Shown here piece by piece: positions 45,025 to 56,000 of a stretch of DNA of 64,000 nt. How positions within the stretch are numbered: the first letter of the stretch is position 1; each line of letters starts with the position of its first letter. Both the position numbers and the translations under genes were made by a program. The DNA is taken from contig RPFO01002136.1 of assembly GCA_009746045.1 (NCBI GenBank), positions 62,001 through 126,000 of the forward strand, given 5' to 3'. Source of the stretch: Mesostigma viride. Taxonomy: Eukaryota; Streptophyta; Mesostigmatophyceae; Mesostigmatales; Mesostigmataceae. The notes beneath the pieces are model-generated. The model saw only the letters and a program-made list of their open reading frames with translations, had not been told where the DNA came from and searched no databases.

Positions 45025-45510
45025 AAACGAGGAAGAATGTCAGTGTCGGGTGGTGGTGGGGTGCCGGAATTGAGCTGATGGGTGATGACCATGGGTGGAA
45101 GCCTCATTGCCTTGCCGTGTCTAGCAATGACGGCAGATCTCAGGGGGGGTTTCTAGGCGAAGTCGAATCGCCAGGGAAGGCGTTAGTGGTTCCTCCACTA
45201 AACCGCCAGTGCATGGTAATTCCGTAACCAGGGGTTAAAGTGTGTCGTCCGCACCTGCGGTAAGGGGGTATTTGCATAGTCAGGAAACCCAGCACCTGCC
45301 GGGTATGCACTGACCATAGCTTGTACCGTCCTACGAACAGCACTTTACCCGTAATCCAACCGCAATCCGGGCTAGCCGTCATGAGAACAATGTGGTTTGC
45401 AGGTGCTTACGTACCCACGTAAGACAGCCTGTGACCGACATGGACCGCATGGCGGCTAGCCTCAAAGGTTGCGGGCAAGAGGGAGCTCGTTAGACGCACC
45501 TTTTAACGAA
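45025..45510 (-). promoter_or_regulatory. LINE 5' UTR, presumed internal promoter
   Basis: These 486 bases lie between the 5' border set by the target duplication and the ORF1 start. L1-type elements carry their promoter here. No TATA box is obvious. Because RbcX starts about 520 bases further right in the opposite direction, this region could influence it; this is inference only. Confidence 0.5.
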
Positions 45511-45567
45511 CTTTGGCAAGATTTCAAGGCTTTGGCAAGATTTCAAGACTTTGGCAAGATTTCAAGG
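45511..45567 (+). repeat. Three tandem 19-bp units CTTTGGCAAGATTTCAAGG
   Basis: Units at 45511-45529, 45530-45548 and 45549-45567 differ by one base. The first 14 bases of the unit are also the LINE target duplication, so the LINE inserted into or beside this short array. Confidence 0.9.
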
Positions 45568-46027
45568 CAGCATCCCACAGCATTCTGGTCTGGAGCAAGT
45601 TCATATGTCCGCTATAAGTTGCTCCACGTGGCAAGAGGAAATCGTTTTCTAAGAAATACTATACGCTGCGTTTCGCGCCAATCTTTAAGCTGCCTGTCGT
45701 AACTTTTTGTTCTATCCAACTTGGCGGTTTTATGACTCACCCAGGCCACGATGCGCAATGCAAAAACAGGGCGCGCCATCGCTGCGGATATATTTGGATA
45801 AAGCTCTCAAGAAAGATCTTGATAATTACCCAACTTTGCTTGATATACGTTGTAGCTTTCTCTCGGAAGCACGGAGGTTGCGTATTTGGACTTTTTATTG
45901 AGTAGGGTCTCTGCCAGGCTGAGAGGTCGTCGCACCCAAACTCAATGGTCGGCAGCCAATTTTCAACATTTTGATTGATAATTTGCAAGCAATAATGAAT
46001 TCCGTGTACCTTACAGCAGTAGCGATC

Positions 46028-48238
46028 ATGACGGTTCCGCAGGCAGGCATATTTAAGCCATGTTATAGAACAGAGAGGAGAACAACACCAGTTCTCCCGT
46101 CTGCATGCCGGCCACATGGCGTTAGTCTAGGTTACTACTTAGCACCAACTGCAAATCCCAGCGCCCCTCTCTTGCGCACTCGACGCCGCCAGCAAGTTTC
46201 ATGCGAATTCGAGGATAGCCCGAAAATGTGAGCATGTGATAATCCGCTCCAAGGGTTGTGTTGTTTATCCTTCCATCCAAGAAATGTCTTTATTCTCCCA
46301 TCCATCCGACAGTCGTGTGTTATATTATGTCGTTTGAGCCGTTGTGGTTGCTCCAACCTGTTATCGCCTTCGGCCTTTCGTTAACCAGGTATGTTCCTCC
46401 CGACGCCTTTGGCGGGCGCTCCCCAGAGTCCAAGATGGCATCCGTCATGAAACGCTTCTTCACGTGGACCGCCGTCCATATCGTGCTTGCCCAGCTGCAG
46501 AACGTCGCGCCCAAGCTGAACCTGCCAGAAACAGGTGCCGCGGAAAATTCGTTGGATGCCGTAAACACCAGCAACCGTATCGTCTCTGATTACGGTAAGT
46601 TAATAATGGCGGAGCCGCATCATGGCCTGACTATACACAGAGAAGATGCCATGGGCAGAAGCTTCTTATCCATTCGGTTAATCCACTCTTTTCGATTCTT
46701 TTGGGAAAATTAGGTCACGCTTGCCCCATTTGCACTCAGGCTCCATTGGCAATCTCAATGTTCCCCAAACCATGTAACTGCCAGGGTGTTACTGCGTCCC
46801 TGCATTCCCATGGTGGATGTGGCAACGCAAATTGATATGGCTCAATGGTAGAAAAATTCTGGCAATAGCCTCAGGCAGACAATTTAGATGAACGCCCGCA
46901 TGTAATTAATTTCTATAAATGACAGCATTACCTCATATTGATCTCCGCCTATACATTGAGCCGTAATGGCCATGTTGCCGGCTTGCTGAGGTCCCTGCAA
47001 CGTCCTAATACTATATAACACACATTCGCAGACAAACCCTTAGGAGTGAACCTGCTAGGCAGGCATATTGCCGATGGAAAAGAGGTTGCTGCACTTGCCT
47101 TAAATGCACATCTGCTGAAGTGCTCCTCAGCGTTCCCAAGCAGATACCAATGCATGCTTTGTTATGATTGTATGCTGCAATCCAGTATACTGTAAGTCGA
47201 CCCTCCTGCTTGGTCTTCCTCGGGTGATGCACTCAAAAGCATCTCTCGCGGCTCACCCATGCAAGCACCATGGGCTGTCTGTGTTACTCCTCCAACCAGA
47301 CCTGCTGTGGGACCACCTCGGGAAGGAGCCCATGCTGGACGGCGACGAATGGATCAAGTCCCTCATGGCACGCAACCGGCTGCTTGCGGTGAGTAGCTGC
47401 TCTCTTCCCTAGAACTTGTAACATAAATTTGGCTTGGCCCTTTATTTCTCCCTCCTTGTTCAGTCGTCACACTATCAGCAATCTGTCATGATGCCCGCCA
47501 TGTGGCGGTAATGGCCTCCTGCTTTGTGGGCAGAATAATTTTCCCAGGGACATGGAAAGCATCACAAGGGAAATGTTTTCGCTTGGATAATGAAGGCTAA
47601 ACAAGGGAGAAATGAAATGGTCACACCGCTGCCACAAGACTCCAGATTGTAAGTCAAAGAGCAATAGGAAGAGATGGGGAGACCTACATGAAATGTGCAT
47701 ATAGTGTAGCTGGCTGAAGGCAGGCATTCTCAGCTCCCCCTGCTACGGTGGCTGTTGCCACACACTCTTATGTTGCCACTAGCCACTTCCCCTGAATTAA
47801 TTGTAAATATTAGTTTGGTTGACCACCTGTCTCTAATATATTGTTATTCATAGTAACACTCAAATGCTTCTGTGATTTCCTATGTGATACCTGACTTCCT
47901 CTTTACCGCCAACCCCAACCCCATGTCCCCCAACCCCTGTCCCCACCTTCCCCCGCTTCACGCTTACTCTATATACCCTACCATGGATCACATCGCTACT
48001 CCTGCTTGCAATGGTGGGACCCGACTACCAGGTGCGCATCATGGAGGTGCGCGAGGCATATGCCAGGATGGACTTTGAGTGGGACAACGTGGAGAAGCTA
48101 GCAAAGGCCGACTTGGCGGAAAGTAACGCTCGCCTGATGACCAGCTGGTTTGTGCAGACGATGGACACCTCCAAGGCGGCCGAGTCGGAGGGAAACAACA
48201 GCAGTAATAATGAAGGAGGTGATGCGAAAGCAACTTGA
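46028..48238 (+). CDS. RBCX: RbcX-II Rubisco assembly chaperone, chloroplast-targeted
   Basis: RbcX clamps the C-terminal tail of the Rubisco large subunit and helps build the L8 core in the chloroplast. Four exons with matching phases: 46028-46227, 46389-46594, 47300-47388 and 48032-48238; 233 aa. Exon 1 is Arg/Ser/Pro-rich (RTERRTTPVLPSACRPHG, then LLRTRRRQQVSCEFEDSPK) like a transit peptide. The mature part has KMASVMKRFFTWTAVHIVLA, then MLDGDEWIKSLMARNRLLA joined to VRIMEVREAYARMDFEWDNV and ESNARLMTSWF, the highly conserved end of plant and algal RbcX-II. The C-terminus adds a Ser/Asn-rich tail. In-frame ATGs at 45971 and 45998 are alternative starts. A TGTAA lies at 48572-48576. The region just before the first helix (PPDAFGGRSPES) and the AENSLDAVNTSN stretch are less conserved. 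Confidence 0.88.
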
Positions 48239-48660
48239 TCAGTCCTTGATGGCCTATCTTTATCATCACACTGCGCCCATAGACGAGCAGTGGTGCCCAT
48301 GACCCACCTGGTTGAGCAAAGCTTTACCCCAATGATTACATGATGACATTACATCGGGAACCTAATGTTACCAAACCCCTGGATCTGCATGAAGGATACA
48401 AAAGGGGCGGTGTTGGGCAGAAATCCTAATTGACCTTGGATTCACATCAGTATGAATATTGGTGGAAGGCCAAAACCTGCCGCTGTGCTAACTCATGGCA
48501 CATTTTCCGAGGAAGCTTCCAGCACCCCAGATCACCAAGGAACATTGACCCGTTGGCCATTGTTTGAACTGTGTAAGGTTGGCGCCTAGCTTAATTTGAA
48601 TTAGTTGGGAGATCATTAGCGGAGCATGGACGATTGCACGGTTCAAATGCATGGCAGCTT
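48239..48660 (+). other. RbcX 3' UTR and spacer
   Basis: No further ORF of note. The poly(A) signal candidate TGTAA at 48572 would give a 3' UTR of about 350 bases. Confidence 0.4.
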
Positions 48661-48671
48661 ATTGCAAGGGT

Positions 48672-48736
48672 GAATGCTCCGTGACTCCCCAACGGGAGCA
48701 CGCGTTTAATTAATTAATTAATTAACTAATTAATTA
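48672..48736 (+). mobile_element. Very short LINE 3' end with (TTAA)n tail and 11-bp target duplication
   Basis: The 11-mer ATTGCAAGGGT occurs at 48661-48671 and 48737-48747. Between them are only about 65 bases: an imperfect hairpin (CTCCGTGACTCCC / GGGAGCACG) followed by (TTAA)n. This is an extreme 5'-truncated insertion that keeps just the 3' hairpin and tail. Confidence 0.75.
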
Positions 48737-48899
48737 ATTGCAAGGGTAGCAATTTACGTCAAAGACATGGTTATTTGGCTGAATCAAATCGAGACTAAGT
48801 GGGTCGTGCTCAGTCAGCTCAGAACAAAGTTGTGTGGCCATCGCGCTTGTGGCCACGAGTTGGCGTTTCTTAGCGCCAAGAACGACATCTAAAATGCTT

Positions 48900-49589
48900 A
48901 TTCATTAAAATTTGAACACTCCCTTCACGGTGGACGACGACTTGACCCTGGCGCAGCAACAACGGCGACGGGAGCTGTGGCCGACCTACCTCCAGCTCCG
49001 GCAGACCAAGGCGGGCCAGCCGGTGTACTGGAAGGGGGCGGCCATCTACGTCGGCCACAAGCCCTGGCACGCGACCCCCTCGACCACCGCGGCCCCAGCG
49101 AATCCAGCAGCCCCAGCCTAGGGGAATACAACATGCTCAGTAGTGTAGAATAGTTAGACAGTGGCCTTGTACATGCCCGCCTACTACAGGCACTATACCA
49201 GCTGAGGCCTAGCCTTGTAGTCATGTACATGTGTGCCTATGATGAGCCACCCTCCTGATGATGCCTAGCTTTATTTAATTATGCAGTGCCCATGCAGGGA
49301 GTCACTCTCTGCTGAGAAGCCATGCCCTAGCTCTTGTATAGCTATGCTGATCTTCACCACCTATGACGGGCCCCCCTTAGCTGGGTGTTGCCCGAGACTC
49401 CATGGGTGGTGCAGGTGCCCTAGTGCACCTAGAGCAAGTGTTGTTTACATTCCCACCCTTGCAGGCCAGTAGCTTAGAATGTATTATAGGCCATATGCCC
49501 ATTCTCTGGGCTATGTGCTACATATACTCCCAACGGAGTTATGTTCCTAATTAATTAATTAATTAATTAATTAATTAATTAATTAATTA
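48900..49589 (+). mobile_element. LINE 3' portion: end of an ORF, 3' UTR, hairpin and (TTAA)n tail
   Basis: A frame ending at 49121 reads TVDDDLTLAQQQRRRELWPT and AGQPVYWKGAAIYVGHKPW, resembling the end of algal LINE proteins (RQ-RRxLWPxxLxLR type); the exact protein is uncertain. The 3' UTR ends ACTCCCAACGGAGT, a short hairpin at about 49530-49543, then (TTAA)n at about 49550-49589. The last 170 bases before the tail recur in reverse at 52170-52350. The 5' border is not defined. Confidence 0.6.
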
Positions 49590-50096
49590 GGGACCCCCTC
49601 CGTCTAGAGCAGGCACAGAAGGATGGCGGATGGCTTAGAAGGCACTAAACTGCGCTTGATGAAGTTTACTGATCATCAGTTAGCGCACGCATGGCTGACT
49701 CCTCTGAAGGTGTGCCAAGAGTGCCCCACAGCGGAATTGAAGGCCTGATAGGGTGTTCACGCAGAAGTTGATGGGAAATCCTAGGGCCCCAGTTAGCCCT
49801 TGATCTGCATAACTAGACATCAGTCGCTGGCATCTACGGACATGCAAGCTGGCCAAGCCAAGGGATGAATGCCTTCAACCATCCTTACTGTCCTGACCTA
49901 GTAGTAGGAGGCTAGGGCACTGGCAGAGCAGGATTGGTATGCTAGACTACCAAGCCACCACACAAGAAATACAACTCCTCAAATAGGTTTGATACGTTGA
50001 ACTTAAGACATCGAACGCTACCTAGCTCCTCCACGGAGGGAGGCATTTGGACAACAACTACTGATACTGTTGTAAGTCTGGGCATGCTTCTTGTCA
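49590..50096. other. Spacer downstream of the lipase gene
   Basis: No gene or repeat is recognised. It probably contains the lipase 3' UTR (minus strand) next to the LINE tail. Confidence 0.35.
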
Positions 50097-53000
50097 TCAG
50101 CTCGGCCTGCTTGCCAGCAGCATGGCCAAGTGTTCGATGACCTCTTCACCCGCTGCGTTAAACACGGGTGATTTCACCTGGAGAAGACAGCAACACCGAC
50201 ATGCACGACGACGTACACATAACATGCTTAGCCACACGTTTTGTCGCACAGGAGAAAAACTCAGCATATCTATGCGAGGCGTGGCAGGTAAACGCTACCA
50301 TCAGCCGTTTCATGTGTTGCATGCCTGAGCACCTGGGCAAAATATTACCTATCACTGGGTCACGGCACAGCAATTCACATAGCTTGACATGAACCGGGCG
50401 CACAACATCCAGGGGGGGGAATGGGCTTTCACTCAATGCCAAACTTGATCAACAGTCCTCCACCATCTCTCTGAAAAGAAGCAATCTAAAGAGAAGAATC
50501 ATGCAACAGAGTGAGGGGTAAGGGGTGGGTGCATTCCAGCCTTGTAGTGTTGGGAAAAATGAGGCAGCAAAGTCGTATATACACAAGGGGCAAAACACTT
50601 ACTTGGATGTTATGATGGCCCAGGTAAGGCAGCAGCGTGCCACGGAAGCTGACATCAACACGCCGCCATGAGACACGAGAGAGCCGTCGAGCCATTAAAT
50701 CTGTGGGTCATCAAGGTCCAAGAGAAAAAGTGGGAGTACGTACGTTATTGGTGAGTCGCCAATAAGTCACTCGTAGGAGCCATTTATAATCGACCATGTC
50801 ATTACCTTGTTAAGGATATCAGAGTAGCATTCTGCAGCTTCTCCAAACACAGTATCTTTTGACTCGCTCACCAATCACGATCCTCCCGTGCGATAAAAGA
50901 GCTTGCTCACAGATAACTTAGAGGCACATAATGGACACCCAAGCTGCGGTTCGACATGCATCCTTCCCATACGACTGCAGGGACCTTCCTATAGACGCCA
51001 CAATATCGAAAGTCTGCCCAATAAGTACCGCAAGACAGATAGAGAGGGACAACATGGCCAAGTGAGCGTCCATTGCGAGCTGGGCTTGTCCATACTTCAG
51101 AAACAAACCTGATTCTAATGTTTACTAGGGAATACTCAGCAACAGTGCGCCCAAGAGACAATCAGCAGTGGTGAGCTTCTTTTGTTTAACTCATGCGATC
51201 TCTCGCGTGGGCAATGATTATCCTGATGCTGGCCCAAACGGTGCCACAGGCACTCCACAGAACGTTGCTCCCGCGTGGTAGCTTCAATGACCACAAGATC
51301 GTCCCGCCTCGCTACTTGTACGAGTTTCCTAGAGACGTCACCGAAGGGAGTTGGTGCCATGGCACATTCCTTAGGTTTGCGCCTTCTTCCAACCACTCAA
51401 CTTCCAGGATGCACACCGCACGATCCCAGGTAGTTTATCCCAGGGTTGCCAGGCTAGCATCCAGCACCTCCCTGACATCCAGCCCAGCCCCTTCTGCCAG
51501 CCTGGGATCCATCAATCTCCGCCAGCATGTGTGCAGCGAGAGCGGTTGAATCGAGCAAGAAAATAGCTTGCGTGGACCACCCACGCAATAGAATACAACG
51601 CAGCCAACCCAGCGAAAACACGAACCTGAGGAATACTGTGTGCTTAACAACCAGCAATAAATGCATCTTTTGGGCTTAGAGATAGATTGGCTGCCACGCC
51701 TACTCCATACTGCGTTTTTGGAACCCAACCCTGTAGCACACCCACCAACTAATGTGTCCTGCGGCATCCTCGCATAGTTTGCCAGGTCGTCAATATCCGG
51801 CTCGCGGCTCCTGCGCATGCTGTCGGCTCCCTTCTGGCGCGCGTCCGCTGCATGCTCCCCCTCCACATCACGCAGCAGGTACCGGTACTGTGAGCGCTGC
51901 GGCCGGCGAAGCTGCTCGATCTCGCGCCGCACCTGCGCCGATGACAGCGCAAGGAATGCCGGATGCCAGCACAGGTAAGGGCAAGGGGCAGCATAAGCAA
52001 ACACGTGGCGATTTGCGGAACGGTGGTGGCTGGACAAGGCCGGTCATCACAAATGGTATTTCCATAGGTAAAACCTGGTACATGCAGCAACAACATAAAA
52101 CCAATCAAACTTAAATCATAGTGTCTCTCTGTGACAGCATCAGGTGCACAAAACAGGTAGTCAGCAGCATTAGTTAATGAATTAATTAGGAACATAACTC
52201 CATTGGGAGTATATGTAGCAATTATCCCAGAGAAGGGGCATATGGCTTTTAATACATTCTGGGCTACTTCCTGCAAGGGTGGGAATGTAAACGACACTTG
52301 CTCTAGGTGCACCAAGGGCATCGGCACCACCATGATGTCTCAGAGCTCAATTGAGGCCTTTCATGGGGTGGAAGTCAGCAGCATGCTCAGGTCAAGACTG
52401 CCGGTCGGCACACAAAGGCGATGGATGGAATGGGAAGCCAGCGTACAAGGGTTGGCCATCCTATAATGAAGTATTCGTGCCATGCACAGGAGATATTCGA
52501 GCAGTTCAGATGGTCCATGTCATCACTGGCACGCACCCATGATCACAGAATTTAAAAATCTCTAGCGAAACAGGAGCCATACGAGCTACAAAACGCCAGA
52601 CATGAAGCCTAGCTGACACACCAAAACTCGAAAGTCATGACTCATGAGTCTAATTACAAGGGAAGGCTGCACTGTGGCAAGTAAGTGCTTGCTCTGGTGT
52701 CACCTTAAAAAAGAGGATTGATAAACGAAGGGACAGAAGCATGAGGAACATATGCAGTCTTTATGTAGACAAGCAGCCAATGCTTTGGCGAAATGACATA
52801 TATTACCTCCTCCAGCTGGGCCCGCGTGCGGATGCAAGAAGTCCTCCACCCGACGATGTGGTCCCACTCCACGTTGGCGTACGCGGTGCGGTACTGGAAC
52901 TGGGACAGTGCCGACCTGCGCTCGCCATGAAATACCAAGATGGTCACGGTGGGGAGAGCAGCAGCACGCATGGTGTCCGCATCAGGACAGTGCCATGTGT

Positions 53001-56000
53001 CAGCCTGCTCGAAACCTAGTGCTCAAGGCCATGAGAAAATGTTAGCACACAGACATGACTCCCAGGCTCATTTTGGCATGTTCACTATGGATAGGAAAGA
53101 CAACATGCATGGCTGGCGGATAAGAACGAGCACAAACTAGTAATGACTGTATTATTAGCAGCACCGGCAACAATATCAGGCACAAGGAATACGTGACGAA
53201 TATGACAGGCGCTATATGACAACGAATACTTTTCCGGGGTCATTTGATATACTGAGGCTTCAATGTCTTCTCACCAACATCCCAACCGGCTGGGGGATGC
53301 TAATGCCAATAGGAAAAGAGTCCAGGTCGGGCAGACGCACTGACTCTAAAAGGTATAGCGTCACCATTTTCAAGGGCATGGCAGATATGTCGCAAGCGCT
53401 CGACATGCACACCTCTGGCATAAATCATCCCAGTGCTTCGTCTATAGATCGCAAAAACCTGATGGCTGTTTCATAGACTTGTTGAGACAGGACCTCAATG
53501 TGCTGCCTGTCTGGTACAATGTACATCCAAGAAGAAACAAGATGAGGATGCTGGCAGCCGTATGACAAGCAGGCCAGCAGGCCAGCAGGCCAGCAGGCCA
53601 GCAGGCCAGCAGGCCAGCAGGCCAGCAGGCCAGCAGGCCAGCAGGCCAGCAGGCCAGCAGGCCAGCAGGCAAGCAGCAACACATGTCAATAGCGATCATG
53701 CTTGCAGCCATCACTCACAGGAATTTGCCTGTTTCGCAGTTTCCTGTCATCCTCATGAGGAGAGGGGCTGCAGCAGCAGGGCTGATTGCTGCATCCTGCT
53801 TGAAGGGAACATCTCGTAGAAACAGATGCTGCCCTGTGCGCTGATATAGCACGGCTGCCACGGGGGAAGCGATGGCTTCCACTGTTGGGTGCAACAGGAA
53901 GGGCACCTGCCAAACAATCCACATGTTCATATTTGAAACACAAAGAAGAAATGCAGGATCATGTGGTCGTTCAACGTGTTTGCTGCTTCAGCGTCCAGCA
54001 TACAAACTGCGGATTGCGTGAAGCGCCACACTGCGGATCGAGAGACCGAATACGGCTGTTCCAGTAAGGGGATGCACTGAACCGTGCAAGAGGTACGAGA
54101 CTAATACGGCCCAAACAAAGCCTTGCGGTTCATGATTTCCCATCAAGATGGTCACCAGCTGCCTCGAACATGATTACTACTTTTGTTTGTATGCAACCAT
54201 TTACTACATGGCCAGTCGCTTCCTGTCAGCGAACTAAGAAACGCCCTTACAAGCAGTAAATTCCCCTAGGCACAAATAAAAAGCCAAGCCAGCCTTACTT
54301 GTAACTGTACGCTTCCCAGGTGCGGCGACGACAGCGAGACGTAATGCAGCGGGCGCAGCCCTTCAAACGGCCGGAAATCATCTGGCCGTGAAGCACCCCC
54401 TCCCCCAACTGTCGCCGAGACCAGCTTGTCCGCCCCCACGGCCACCGCAGCTTCCTCCTTGACGCCGATCGCCGCCTCGGGCGAATACAGGCACGCGGCC
54501 GCGTACCGGCAGATCAGGCCCCCCAGGGAGTGTCCCACCAGGGACAGGCTTTGCAGGCTGGGGCTGCGTCGTGAGATTTGGCGCACCTGCCTCCAGTCAA
54601 GGCACCGTTGAGGACAGCCATGGGCACGCTGAAACTCATCAGATGAAGAAAAGGGCTTCCATTGAATGTCAGTCCATGTCGTGCAGAAACACCACGAAAA
54701 GACTTTGGGAGATGTAGAAAAAGACACTGTACAAAAAGACACTATAGAAAAAGACACTGTACAAAAAGAGAGGGGAGAGGGGAGATGTAACCTTGTACAT
54801 GCATGTGGTGTGAATGCTAAGCAAAAACATGACAATAGAACAAGATGAAACTAAGGACATATCCCCGGCAAACTTCTTCTTGGCATACGTTTTGAAAGCA
54901 AGAAGCATAAACAAGACCCCTTTGGCACTTCCTAGCAAAATGGCCAGGGCAAGACAACCAAAGTCATGCATGCTATTACGTGGGACTGAAAACCAGGAGG
55001 CTGCCACATGCCACATACCTCCTCAGCAAGCCGCGTTCCTGCCACATCAACACCTTCGAACGTTTGCAGGTACGAGTTGGCCTCGCTCACTGCGGCAAGA
55101 AACAGGGGCCGAAAAAAATGAAGGCACACACACCCTAAGGTAGTAGCATGAATTATGACAAAAAAAAAAAAAATCCTGCAATACTTAGTCCTCATGCGAC
55201 TCCATTTTCAGACTGTGCTCCCTTTGCCAAGTATCGCTTTCTTGAAGGCCTTCCCAGGCTCGCAGAGGGAGTGGAAGGCTCATAGTCTCTCTCGTTCCCA
55301 CCCAGTTACAAACCTATTCCATGCTGCCCCATTCAGCCCTTGTGCAGGCGTGGGCGACTTGCTGCCGTCGTCACCTTCATAAGCAGGTCGTGTGGACCCC
55401 AGCAGCCCGTATGGTTTGCGAAAATATGATGCATGACGTGCAGTGAGGGGATTCATTGGCCCATGACACCGACCAAAAAAATTGTGAACCAACGTATGCA
55501 CAATTGCTGGTATTTCGATGCTCCGTGAAGGTTTCTTGCATTTCATAAGGACCTGACAGCTAACCACCGCTGCTGTACGACACGTGTCTAGTAGGATAAA
55601 TGCAAGATCGCCGGGGTATATAGAGAAACAAGCACGTAGCAACAAAAAATCCTAGGGTAGAAACAAGCACGGGTAGGCACGGCCGCTGCAGACACCCAGC
55701 CGGCTCTACTTGGTTCAACTAGGTTAGGTTCAACTAGGTAGGCTCTACTAGGTTCAAAGCACTGCTGGTTGGAATCCACGCAGACATTGCCAGGATACCG
55801 ACAGAAAGAGCCCCATCGCAAGCCATCCTGCCGTGATATCCTTGCACCTCATGTCTGCGGGCATATTAGATGCTCTGTCAAAACGCATATTGCATGGAAG
55901 ACATCCCGATTGCAACTTATTTCCAAGAGCCCCGACAACGTTCCATGTGTATACCCTCCCCAAAGGCAAATTCAGCGCTGTTGGCAATGTCATGCTGACC

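Larger units (their letters stand above)
38561..45510 (-). mobile_element. Full-length L1-type LINE with two intact ORFs, poly(A) and target duplication
   Basis: About 6.95 kb on the minus strand. In order it has a 5' UTR of about 486 bases, ORF1 (45024-43357), a 27-base gap, ORF2 (43329-38923), a 3' UTR and a run of A (seen as T at about 38558-38570). The 14-mer CTTTGGCAAGATTT occurs directly at both borders, 38547-38560 and 45511-45524, as a target duplication. ORF order, an APE endonuclease, a poly(A) tail and a C-terminal zf-RVT-like domain place it in the plant/algal L1 clade. No stop or frameshift is seen in either ORF, so it is young and may be mobile. Its 5' end faces the RbcX gene about 520 bases away, and its 3' end faces the ankyrin gene promoter. 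Confidence 0.92.

Noticed and set aside
53425-53714. Leu/Ala/Cys/Trp/Pro-rich frames of 64-90 codons
   Set aside because: CCAGCAGG octamer array in a lipase intron.
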